DNA from: Bryobacterales bacterium
GTDB lineage: Bacteria > Acidobacteriota > Terriglobia > Bryobacterales > UBA6623
Reading direction: 5' to 3'
NCBI GenBank assembly: GCA_026713545.1
Contig: JAPOOG010000052.1
Span: 1 to 64,000 of the forward strand
DNA length: 64,000 bases
Shown: piece after piece, positions 8,984 through 17,600 of the stretch
Layout: the number at the start of each line of letters is the position of its first letter
Position numbering within the stretch: the first letter of the stretch is position 1
Notes under the pieces: generated by a model
Told to the model about the DNA's origin: nothing
Database searches by the model: none
The model's input: the letters and a program-made list of their open reading frames with translations, nothing else
Program-made: the position numbers and the translations under genes

Positions 8984-9709
8984 ACGTTTTTCGGTTGACT
9001 TGAGGACGATATCCTTGAACTCCACCCGCATCGGCTCTCCGGAATGCATCTGCAGACCGATCATACCCCGGTCGATGCGCTTCGAGGACTCCTGGTCGAT
9101 CACTTGCGAGGCGGTCTTGCCGTTGATCGTGAACGAGAAGCGTTCGCCTCGAACGGTGACATGAACCAGGTTCCACCCGTCGGCGCTGACGTCGGCCGGA
9201 GTCAGGGCGTCTTCGAGATCCCGAAAGGTCCTGTCTCCGGCTTCGCTGATCGTGACGATCTGTCCGCGGTTGACGAGATTCGATCCGCGCGGGTAGCCGT
9301 GGAAGTCCCAGGCGCCGAGCACGCTGGGTCCGATCCCGACGTGGCCGAAATCGGCGTGGTAGCCCGCGACGCGGTGCGTCTTGGAATGGCCGAGCAGGCC
9401 GCGGACGTGAATCCCCGAGTTGGCCGGCGAGCTGATCCGGTAGGAGAGCTTCAGTTCGAAATCGCTCAACTCTCCGCCGGTCCGGATGAGGTCCGATCCC
9501 TCGCCCTGCGTGCTGCCGACGATCCGTCCGTCGCGGACCGACCAGTCAGCCTGGCGCGCGGCCGGGACAACCCGCCAACCGTCAAGGCTGATGCCGTCGA
9601 AGATCGGAACGAAGCCGTGATCCGAAGCGCCGGCCGCGGCGAAAACGATGCCGAGGGCGATAAGAAGTGGCAGCAGCCGGAGCATGGTCGGAAGTTGCAG
9701 CGGTTTCAT
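8981..9709 (-). CDS. DUF1080 (3-keto-disaccharide hydrolase-like) secreted protein
   Basis: 242 residues. A signal peptide (MLRLLPLLIALGIVFAAAGA) leads into a concanavalin-like domain that begins FVPIFDGISLDGW, the usual opening of DUF1080 proteins. Typical later motifs are visible: SGIHVRGL, DGWNLVHVTVRG and GMIGLQMHSGEPMRVEFKDI. The family includes 3-keto-glycoside hydrolases acting outside the cytoplasm. I chose ATG 9709; a second ATG at 9685 is possible. The frame is open further upstream into A element copy 3, but that part is repeat-derived. Its TAG stop lies in copy 2. Confidence 0.87.
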   Translation of the reverse strand: MKPLQLPTMLRLLPLLIALGIVFAAAGASDHGFVPIFDGISLDGWRVVPAARQADWSVRDGRIVGSTQGEGSDLIRTGGELSDFELKLSYRISSPANSGIHVRGLLGHSKTHRVAGYHADFGHVGIGPSVLGAWDFHGYPRGSNLVNRGQIVTISEAGDRTFRDLEDALTPADVSADGWNLVHVTVRGERFSFTINGKTASQVIDQESSKRIDRGMIGLQMHSGEPMRVEFKDIVLKSTEKR

Positions 9710-9721
9710 CAGCGCGGGTCC

Positions 9722-9904
9722 TGGCCTGTATTTCTCACCACGTGGCGAGGCGAAGTGTGTGAGAGGGCCGTCAGGACGAGGCGCGAGCCGCTTGGCGCGC
9801 GCAGGTGTGCTTTGACAGTACATTGAGCACGGCAAGCAAGCGCAACGAAGTCCTGGCGGTCGTATCGTGTGCTTCGACCGTCGGGTGGTGAGAAATGCAG
9901 GCTA
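9722..9904 (+). repeat. A element copy 3 (subfamily I, 183 bp)
   Basis: Full-length copy running from TGGCCTGTATTTCTCACC to GGTGAGAAATGCAGGCTA. The arms pair along most of their length, with a small inner palindrome near the centre. It lies between the divergent DUF1080 and TIM-barrel genes, so it is in a promoter region rather than at a 3' end. Confidence 0.85.
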
Positions 9905-9969
9905 TGCATGATCGTTCGAACGCGCCGGTCCGATTCTACCTTGAAAACGGAGCTGCTTGGGCGGGCTCC

Positions 9970-9975
9970 TATAAT
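9970..9975 (+). promoter_or_regulatory. Candidate -10 box (TATAAT)
   Basis: A perfect TATAAT lies 7 bases before the ATG at 9983. Transcription would start at about that ATG, giving a leaderless message. No good -35 is seen at 17 bp; TTGAAA at 9941 is 23 bp away. Confidence 0.3.
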
Positions 9976-10969
9976 GAAGCCCATGCATGGGCTCGATCGT
10001 CGCGACTTTCTGACTTGCGCGGGCGGATGGGCGGCCGCCTCTCTCTTCGGCTGCGGCGGGCGGCAACCGGTGCCTGACGCGCCCCCGCAGCGATTCGAGT
10101 TCGTGCCTCACGTCGTCGCCGCGAACACCGCTATTCAGGGTGAGGGTTTCTTCGAGGCTGTCGATATCGTGCATGGCCTCGGGTTCCGCACGCTCGAGAT
10201 CCTGCTCGTCCTTGGGCGCCTCGAAGCCACGCCGGGCCAACATCCGGGTTTCCGCTACGACCAGCTTGCCGAAGAGAAGAAAGAGAGGATCAAGGCGTCG
10301 CTCGAGCCGTTCGACCAGGTAACGGTCCATCTGCCCTTCTCGATGCCCTACATGAATCCCGACGACGACGATGCCGTCGCGGACCTCGAGATGAGCATCG
10401 AGGCCAGCGGGTTCATGGGAGCCAAGGTCGCGGTGCTGCACCCTCAATCCGGCGGAACGCAGTTGGAGGAGACACGTCCCACGGTCATCCAGCGGACCCG
10501 CAAATGGGCGTCCATGGCCGCCGACCTGGGATTTCAGATCGCCTGCGAAACCAGCGTTCCGCGTTCCATTCCGGGGCTCGTCGACTTTATCGACGAGATC
10601 GACCACGACAACGTCGGGGTGACGCTCGACGTTGGACATCAGGCCCGCTTCGATGAGCTGTCACACGTCAATCCCGAGGATTACGGCACGCCCGAAGGCG
10701 TCAAGGCGTACAACGACGTCAACGTGAAGATCGTCGAGGCGCTCGGCGAAAAGCTGTTCCATCTGCATGTCCACGACATCGAGCCCGACACCTGGCGAGA
10801 ACACAAGCCGCTCGTCCACGGCTTCATCGATTACCCTCGGCTGCTTTCCAAGCTGCGGGAGATCCGGTATCCCGGCGTGCTGGTCTTCGAGATCGGCGGC
10901 GAAGGCGAAGCGATGCCCGCGTACCTGCGGGATTCGAAGCGGAAGCTCGACGGCTATCTCGCCGCCTAG
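9974..10969 (+). CDS. Tat-exported xylose isomerase-like TIM-barrel lipoprotein
   Basis: 331 residues from ATG 9974, or 328 from ATG 9983. A twin-arginine motif (DRRDFLTCAGG) and a lipobox-like LFGCGG precede a sugar-phosphate isomerase/endonuclease IV-type TIM barrel. Visible barrel elements include VAVLHPQ (about 155), CETS (about 193), VTLDVGHQARF (about 217) and LFHLHVHDIEPDTW (about 262), which supply the usual Glu/Asp/His metal ligands. Probably an extracytoplasmic sugar isomerase or epimerase; the substrate is unknown. It is divergent from the DUF1080 gene, which fits a sugar-processing role. Confidence 0.82.
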   Translation: MKPMHGLDRRDFLTCAGGWAAASLFGCGGRQPVPDAPPQRFEFVPHVVAANTAIQGEGFFEAVDIVHGLGFRTLEILLVLGRLEATPGQHPGFRYDQLAEEKKERIKASLEPFDQVTVHLPFSMPYMNPDDDDAVADLEMSIEASGFMGAKVAVLHPQSGGTQLEETRPTVIQRTRKWASMAADLGFQIACETSVPRSIPGLVDFIDEIDHDNVGVTLDVGHQARFDELSHVNPEDYGTPEGVKAYNDVNVKIVEALGEKLFHLHVHDIEPDTWREHKPLVHGFIDYPRLLSKLREIRYPGVLVFEIGGEGEAMPAYLRDSKRKLDGYLAA

Positions 10970-10999
10970 CCGCCCCTCGTGCCAGAGGGCGTTACGGGC

Positions 11000-11710
11000 T
11001 CAAGGCTTCATATCGGAGATGTAGCATCCGACCGCCGTGGTGAAGCGCGGGGTGAACGATTCGCCCGCGAGAACCAACTGCAGGGCTTCCTCGAGGTCGT
11101 GCTTCGTCGGGCGCGGACGTACCTTTCCGAAATCGACCTGGCGGTCGTCGATCCGGCCGCGATAGGCCAAGCGTCTGCCGGAAGCAAATACCGCGGCCTC
11201 GGGTGTCACGCTGGCTCGAGTCAAGCCCACGAGCCGATGCTCCGGGTCGCGGAGCGCATCGAAGTCGTACCCGAAGTCCTCCAGGTGTTGCCGAATGGCG
11301 TCCGGCGTCTCGGCGGGGTTCGGATACACGAGCCAGAACCTCGCCCCTTGATCCGTGAACTCGGCCTTGAGCCGCTTCACCTCCGGGGCGTAACGGTTCG
11401 ATACCGGACAATCGACACTGCTGAAGATGAAGACGCTTGCCGGGGCGTCCATGTCCTCGAGAGGGGCGACCGATCGTCCGTCGAGGTCAAGCAACACCAC
11501 TTCCGGATCGGACCCGCCGCATGACAAGCTCATCAGCAGGCCCGCGAGCACCGACAGGACGATGTGAAGAGCGATTGTTAGCCTGTATTTCTCACCACGT
11601 GGCGAGGCGAAGTGTGTGAGAGGGCCGCCAGGACGAGGCGCGAGCTGCTTGACGCGCGCAGGTGTACTTGAAGGTACATCGAGCACGGCAAGCAAGCGCA
11701 ACGAAGCCAT
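11000..11710 (-). CDS. Redoxin-family lipoprotein with repeat-derived N-terminus
   Basis: The core (about 190 residues) is a thioredoxin-like redoxin: VFIFSSVDCPVSNRYAPEV holds the active-site Cys, and the C-terminus has the typical TTAVGCYI. The segment before it (IALHIVLSVLAGLLMSLSCGG) is a lipoprotein signal, yet no ATG, GTG or TTG lies where such a signal should begin. The frame runs on into A element copy 4. The nearest usable ATG (11710) is inside that element, and gives a roughly 45-residue repeat-derived leader. Either this leader is translated or the native start was lost by insertion. It pairs with the upstream cytochrome c/TPR gene. Confidence 0.7.
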   Translation of the reverse strand: MASLRLLAVLDVPSSTPARVKQLAPRPGGPLTHFASPRGEKYRLTIALHIVLSVLAGLLMSLSCGGSDPEVVLLDLDGRSVAPLEDMDAPASVFIFSSVDCPVSNRYAPEVKRLKAEFTDQGARFWLVYPNPAETPDAIRQHLEDFGYDFDALRDPEHRLVGLTRASVTPEAAVFASGRRLAYRGRIDDRQVDFGKVRPRPTKHDLEEALQLVLAGESFTPRFTTAVGCYISDMKP

Positions 11711-11760
11711 GGCGGTCGTATCGTGTGCTTCGACTGTCGGGTGGTGAGAAATACAGGTTG
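11579..11760 (+). repeat. A element copy 4 (subfamily I, 182 bp)
   Basis: Begins TAGCCTGTATTTCTCACC and ends GGTGAGAAATACAGGTTG. The inner arms 11624-11651 and 11689-11717 are clearly complementary (for example GCCGCCAGGAC with GCCATGGCGGTC), and a GTAC palindrome lies at the apex, so the whole element can fold as one hairpin. On the minus strand it has an open frame that merges with the redoxin gene. Confidence 0.87.
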
Positions 11761-11953
11761 GCTCCTTGCATGGTCCGGCGACTTGCATGCTGAGGTTCCC
11801 GCTCGGAACGATCCTTCCATCCGGGGGGCGGCCTTTTCGACGACGGTTTATCTCCCGTCGCAGCCGCGCCCTCAAGGCTGATTGTACGGGGCCTTTTTGC
11901 GCCAGGCAAACCCGTCCCGTCTGGCATCGGCAAACAGGCAAACAGAGTCGGAC

Positions 11954-13891
11954 TCAGGGTTCCGACTGCCTGGCGCGCTCTGCATGCGCCAGGTTGCGCC
12001 GGGCGTCTGCGTAATCGGGAGAAATTTCCAGGGCCTTCTTGTAGTGGCGGATGGCTTCGTCAAGCTTGCCCAACGCCCCCAGAGTGTTAGCCAGGTTGTT
12101 ATGAGCCTCGGCGTATTCAGGGGCGAGCCGCAGGGCTTGCCGGAACTCGCTTGCCGCGGCGTCTAGATCGCCCTGCGATCCCAGCACGATGCCGAGGTTG
12201 TTGTGTGCTTCCGGGTTGTTCTTGTCCGCGGCAACCGCTTCCTTGAAATGTCGCAGCGCGGCGGATACGTCGCCGCGGGCGAACAGCGCGATCGCCAGGT
12301 TGTTGTGGGAGGGGGCGTGGTCCGGCAGGTGACGGAGCGCGCTGCGGTAGTGGCCGATCGCCTCATCCGCCTTGCCCAAAGACTCGCTCGCGACGCCCAG
12401 GTTGTAGTGCGCGTAGGGATAGTCCGGCTTGATCGCCAGAGCCCGCCGGAAACAAGGGACCGCCTTGCCGGTGTCATTGGCTTCGAGGTAGAGGTTCCCC
12501 AGCGCATTGTGCTTTTCGTAGTCTTCGGGCTGAATCTCCAACTGCTTCTCATAACCGGCGATCTGCGCCAGCCGCTCCTTGCGTCCGAAGTCGCGGCTCA
12601 GCAGCGCCCAGTCGTTCGAGTCGCGCGGCAACACTTGAAACCACAGGTCTCCCATCTCCTCGGCGGTCTTCCAACCGTACGTCACTCGGACCGGGGGATT
12701 CCTCGGATTCTCCGCGTTTCCCATCGAGTTGTCATACGTGAAACGCATCTCCAGCGTGGTTCCCCGAGGCAGGGCGGGCGGCTCGACGTAACGGTATTCG
12801 TCCTGCCAGTCGAAGTCCCACCGCTCGATGCGCAGCAGCGGGTGTTTGGTCCCGTCGGGAAGAACGGCCCAACCTTCCATTTGCTGTCCGAGATAGTGCG
12901 CGTGGGGGTAGACGTTGAGAACCTCGACATCCACCGGCAGAACGTAGCGGTCTTCGATCACGTAGTTCTTTTCTCCCGGCGCGATGTCGATCGTCTTGGA
13001 GCCCAATCGAAGAATGAACGGTGTCCGCGACGGTTTCGCGGCGGTGAAGTAAAAACCGAGCGATGACTGGATCCGTTCCGGCTTGCCGGTCGGAAGCATG
13101 TGCATTTCGAGCACAAGGTCGGTGCCCGGCGACAGTTCCCACGCCATGTCGTCGGGACGCAGAACCGGCTGCTTGCCCGGCGTCCAGCCGATCCAATGCC
13201 CGGAGGGGTCGAAGATCTCGTCCATGAGCATGCTGCTTGCGAAACCGGGTCCCGGCTCCTCGGCGTCGCGCCTCCGGGAACGGCCGGTACGGTCGAGCAG
13301 CATCCGGGCATGATGCACGATCTTGGCGTTGCCGGGCCGGAACTCGAAGCCTTGAACGTACTTGGGTTCGGAAACAGGGATCGGAATTGCGAAGTTGCGG
13401 AAGACATCCTCTCCGCCGGCAAGCAGGTCGAAGGCCTCCGGCATCTGAATCACGAGATCCGGCTCGCCCAACTGCCATCCCTGGGTCCACTCGGGCAAGG
13501 GAGGGAGCTCGGCGGGGTCTCCTTCGGGAGCGCCTGCGGCAACCCACTCTTCGATCATGGCAATCTCTTCGCCGCTCACCCCCCGCACCCCTTCGAAATC
13601 TCCATAGCCCGGTTCGGGCAGCCAGGGCGGCATGTAGCGGCTCTGCGTTACGGTCTGAACGAGTTCCGCGCGGCGGCGAACGTCGTCGTAGGTCAGCAGT
13701 GGGAAGGGACCGGCCTCGCCCGGGCGGTGGCAGCCGGCGCAGTTCTTGTAGATCACCGGAGCGATGTCCCGCGTGAAGGTCCACCGGCTCGGCCCTGGGC
13801 GAGACTCCGGTTCCGTGCCACCGCAGGACAAAGCGATAACCAGCGCGGCCGTCAAGCATGCCAGGCCGAAGCGGGGCCGATGCACACTCAT
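11954..13891 (-). CDS. Secreted cytochrome c/copper-oxygenase-like/TPR protein
   Basis: 645 residues. A lipoprotein-type signal (LACLTAALVIALSCGG) is followed by a haem-binding NCAGCH (about 51-56) in a cytochrome c-like domain. A middle region resembles copper type II ascorbate-dependent monooxygenases (IVHHARMLLD, about 190; LEMHMLPTG, about 262; VYPHAHYLGQQMEGW, about 330). At least five TPR units fill the C-terminal 210 residues, with repeated PDYPYAHYNLG and PEAHNNLG motifs. Such proteins are found with a redoxin, as here on the same strand downstream. It probably takes part in envelope redox chemistry; the substrate is unknown. Confidence 0.8.
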   Translation of the reverse strand: MSVHRPRFGLACLTAALVIALSCGGTEPESRPGPSRWTFTRDIAPVIYKNCAGCHRPGEAGPFPLLTYDDVRRRAELVQTVTQSRYMPPWLPEPGYGDFEGVRGVSGEEIAMIEEWVAAGAPEGDPAELPPLPEWTQGWQLGEPDLVIQMPEAFDLLAGGEDVFRNFAIPIPVSEPKYVQGFEFRPGNAKIVHHARMLLDRTGRSRRRDAEEPGPGFASSMLMDEIFDPSGHWIGWTPGKQPVLRPDDMAWELSPGTDLVLEMHMLPTGKPERIQSSLGFYFTAAKPSRTPFILRLGSKTIDIAPGEKNYVIEDRYVLPVDVEVLNVYPHAHYLGQQMEGWAVLPDGTKHPLLRIERWDFDWQDEYRYVEPPALPRGTTLEMRFTYDNSMGNAENPRNPPVRVTYGWKTAEEMGDLWFQVLPRDSNDWALLSRDFGRKERLAQIAGYEKQLEIQPEDYEKHNALGNLYLEANDTGKAVPCFRRALAIKPDYPYAHYNLGVASESLGKADEAIGHYRSALRHLPDHAPSHNNLAIALFARGDVSAALRHFKEAVAADKNNPEAHNNLGIVLGSQGDLDAAASEFRQALRLAPEYAEAHNNLANTLGALGKLDEAIRHYKKALEISPDYADARRNLAHAERARQSEP

Positions 13892-13910
13892 TGCCGCTTT
13901 GATGGAAGCG

Positions 13911-14237
13911 TCATTCCGACACCCGCTCGCGGGAGCGCTCGAAGAGCGCCTCGCGCAAGCCGTCCAGCACGCCTTCCAGCCGCGACATGCGCTGGTCCAG
14001 GGCGTCCATGCGATTCTCCATGCGCTGCTCCAACTGTGACATGCGCTGGTCCAGGGCGTCCATGCGCTGCTCCAACTGTGCCATGCGTTGCTCCATGCAC
14101 TGCTCCATGCGCTTCATGTCCTCACGCAAGTCACTGATTTTTGCGTTCATGTCCTCGCGCAAGCCCTTGATGCTTGCCATGTGGAGCGCCGCCAGAGCAA
14201 CGCCCACGCTCAGAATGCCGATCAGTTCAGCGCTCAT
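13911..14237 (-). CDS. Small membrane-anchored coiled-coil protein
   Basis: 108 residues. A short hydrophobic N-terminus (IGILSVGVALAALHM) is followed by a continuous heptad coiled coil rich in Met, Leu, Glu and Arg (for example MEQRMAQLEQRMDALDQRM). The coding DNA holds a 54-bp direct repeat (units near 13987 and 14041 sharing ATGCGCTGGTCCAGGGCGTC), which is 18 codons. Its ATG overlaps the stop of the upstream small gene (ATGA), so the two are translationally coupled. Family and function not recognised. Confidence 0.65.
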   Translation of the reverse strand: MSAELIGILSVGVALAALHMASIKGLREDMNAKISDLREDMKRMEQCMEQRMAQLEQRMDALDQRMSQLEQRMENRMDALDQRMSRLEGVLDGLREALFERSRERVSE

Positions 14238-14389
14238 CGCCTGGTCCTCCTCACAACGTCCTCTCCGTCCACATCATCTGACCGACCGATCACCACGGCC
14301 TCGTACGGCCACGGCAAGGACTTGCACTCTGCATTGTCGCTCACGATCGCCGCCATACGCCGCTTACGCGCTCCCAAGAGTTGTACCAC
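14234..14389 (-). CDS. Small conserved-looking protein, function unknown
   Basis: About 51 residues from a GTG at 14389; the frame is open further upstream to 14578 and the true start may be near the segment GEIFSLLTWEV (a GGAGA lies before it). Visible sequence: VVQLLGARKRRMAAIV then YEAVVIGRSDDVDGEDVVRR. The 4-bp overlap of its stop with the next ATG supports a real gene. I do not recognise the family. It lies downstream of the TonB receptor but after a strong terminator hairpin. Confidence 0.45.
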   Translation of the reverse strand: MVQLLGARKRRMAAIVSDNAECKSLPWPYEAVVIGRSDDVDGEDVVRRTRR

Positions 14390-14576
14390 TTCCCAGGTCA
14401 GGAGCGAGAAGATTTCTCCGGGCGGCTCACAACTGCGTATCCGACGGTAAGCGGCGGGCGCGTCTTCGGAGACGTGACGACTCGGACACCCACCTGCGCC
14501 CGTGGCTGATTGTAGATGCCTGTCGGATCGTGAGGCAAACGCGAAAGAATCCGCGTTACGGCAGAAGGACGAGTGC

Positions 14577-14606
14577 AAGGAAAAGGCCGGCCCGTGAGGG
14601 CCGGCC
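14577..14606 (-). terminator. Rho-independent terminator after the TonB receptor gene
   Basis: A perfect 9-bp stem GGCCGGCCC/GGGCCGGCC with a 4-base loop, followed on the minus strand by TTTTCCTT. It starts 28 bp after the stop codon of the receptor gene. Confidence 0.8.
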
Positions 14607-14633
14607 CGTGGTTGAAAAGTTCAGCCTTCCGGC

Positions 14634-17600
14634 TTAGAAGGAGAGCTTCAGCCCGAACTGAAGAATCCGCATGTCCTGCCGCGTGCCTCGGATCTCTCCC
14701 TGACGAGAGCCGTCCGGCGTGAGCTGGGTGACCGAAGAATACGACAGGGAGCTCGACGGCTGGTTGAAATAGGGTGTATTCAGCGCGTTGTAGAACTCCG
14801 AGCGGAACTGCAGGTTGAACCTCTCGGTAATCTGGAAGTTCTTGAAGAGGCCGAAATCGACTCTTCGTTGTCCCGGCGAGTCCAGCACGTTGTAGCCGAG
14901 GTCGCCGAAGTGGCACAGGTCCTGCCGTTCGGGAATGCGGCATGTTACCCGCTGAAACGCGTTCGGCTGGTACCACAGCTTGCGGTTCTGGCCGTCGAAC
15001 GCGGGCTGCCCGACAAGGTCCGGCCGCGGGTTCTCCTCGACGACGTTCAGATCGCCCTGTGATGCCCGGATCTGATACGGGAAACCGGTGCGTAGCGAGA
15101 TGATCCCGTTCGACTGCCAGCCGCCGATGATGTGCTTCAGAGCGCCCGGCAGGTTCCGCCCCGGCATGTCCCAGACGAAGTTCGCGACCATGTAGTGCCG
15201 CTGGTCGAACCGCAACCGTCCGCGGTCGCAAGTGCGGCAGTGGCGCGGCCGCTGAATCTGCGCGCCTTGGTTGCCTCCGGCCTCGCCGTCGCCGTGGGTT
15301 TTCGAGAAGGTGTAGGCAGCACCGAACATGAAACCGTTCGAATAACGCTTCTTCAGCTCCATCTGAAAGCCGTGATGGAAAGCGTTCTGGTAGGTATCCA
15401 GATACCGCACGGTCGAGAGGTTCTGCACGCCCAACTCCGGCGTGGCGGGGTCATAGAATCGCGGGAACGGCCGGTTCGCCTGGATGGCGCCGTCCGGAGA
15501 AGGCTGGGGCGAGTTCCAGTTGCGCATGCTGTTGCCGACATGGCGCATCGCGTGGCCCACGTATCCCATGGTCAACTGGGTGTTGAAGCCCAGGTCCCGC
15601 TGGAGGTCGAAGCTCCACTTCCACATGTCGCCATCCTTCGTCTCAGGATTGACCGTCACCGTGTTGACGGGGTCCCCGAGGTTGCTGGGAAGCGCGCCGA
15701 CGTTGTCCAGGAACGGGTCGTCGAGTGTGATCGCCACGTTGGGGTCCCGGATTTTCTGCGTTCGCAGGGTTACCGGCTCTCCGCCGATCCCGGCGAGCGT
15801 GATGGCCTGAGCGGGGTCCATGGTCTGGATGAACTCCGTCGCGGCGGCCAACGGGGGATTCAGGTTCAGAATCGACCAGTTGTTCCAGTGCATGAGGTTG
15901 TCGAAGTAGCCCGCGGCGGTCCGCACCACCCACTTCTCGGTCGGGCGATAAGCGATGCCCAGCCGCGGCATGAAGAAGCGAATGTCCTGATGGAACAGCT
16001 TGATGGCGCCGGCCTCACCCAAAGCCGGCGGTCCCATGGTGGGGATTTGCCGCCCCGTTTCCGGATCGGTAAAACCGCCGTTGCCGACAGCGGTGCCCGG
16101 CGCGTGGTTCTCGTCGGGGAACAGGACCGTCCGCAGGAAACCGCCACGATCGCGGATGTTGCCGTTGTAGTCGAACCGGAAGCCCATGTTGATCGTCAGC
16201 CGCGGGCTGAACTTCCAGTCGTCCTGGATGTAGTAGCCCTGGCGAACCGCGACCGGGCTGGTGATGGCGACCCCTTCAGGCGTTTCCGTCGTGGAGGGGA
16301 TGCCCATCAGGAACGAGGCATGGGTGAGGCCCGCCTGGTTGTTGCTCCAACGCACCCGGCCGCGGCCCAGATTGGCGGCGCCGTCGTGCATCGTCAGCCG
16401 GTAGACCTCCATACCCATCTTCAGGTTGTGGGAACCCTTGATGACCGACAGGTGGTTGCCGATCTGCTGGTTGTTGGGGTTGTTGTACTCGCGGCCGTCG
16501 TTGATGTTGTAGAGGCTCAGGTTGGGATAGCCGTGCTCGTCGGTGTCGAGCTGGCGGCCCGAGCCCGCCACGATGTGGAACGGCCCGATGCCGAGGCCCG
16601 GCATGTTGAAGCTTTCGTCACCCCTGCGGGGACTGAAGCTGCCCCGGTTGAACTTCTGGAATCCGAACCGGAACTCGTTGATCATGTTCTGGTTGAACGT
16701 ATGGATCCACTGCGTGGCGACGTTGTAGGTGTTCTCCCCCCGGGTAGTCATGAAGTTCGGGTTCAAGGTAGGGCTCAACCGATCGCTTTTCGAGACCGCA
16801 AGCCGTCCGAAGATGCGGTCGGTGTCGCTGAAGTGGTGATCGACTTTCGTGAAGTATTGATTCACGGTCAGCGGAAAGACGAGCCCCTGGCGGCGCGTGA
16901 AGTCCAGGGGGTCCGGCTGGCGGAAGTCGGCCCGCGCCACCACCGGCAGGATGTTGTCGCGGATTCCGGCGTGGATGCGCTCCGACGGGATGGTGTTGTT
17001 GGGAAAGGGCTCGCCGGTGAACGGGTCGTAGATCAGGATGGGATTGCGCATCCCGCCCCCGGAACGAGGATGGGGCACCATCAACTCCGAGAAGTCGCCC
17101 CCGCGAAACGAATCGTGGGGAAAGAAGCCTTCAGCAACACTCTTCGTCCGCTCCCGGCGGGCTTCCCAGTCGAACATCCAGAACGTCTTGTTCTTGACGA
17201 TGGGGCCGCTCATGACGAAACCGAAGGTGTTGCGGATGCGCTGGTTGACCTCTCTGCGCTGGTCGGCGGGCCGCTCGAAGTTCAGGAAGTAGGGCTCGGC
17301 GTCCATGGCGTTGTTGCGCAGGAACTCGAAGAACGTGCCGTGCAGCTCGTTCGTGCCGCTCTTGAGCGTGATGTTCGTCACGGCGCCGCCGCCGAAGCCG
17401 GTCTCCGCCGAGAACGAGCTGGTCTGGAGCTTGAACTCCTCGATCGCTTCGATGGAAGGCACGAACGGTGTAACCGAGCGCCGTACGTCGGCGGTGTCGG
17501 TGCCGTCGAGGCTGACCACCTGGTGAAGCTCGCGCACGCCGTTGGCGCTCACCGAATAGCTGCCCTCGGGGATGTAACCCCCGTCGCCCCGGTTCATGCC

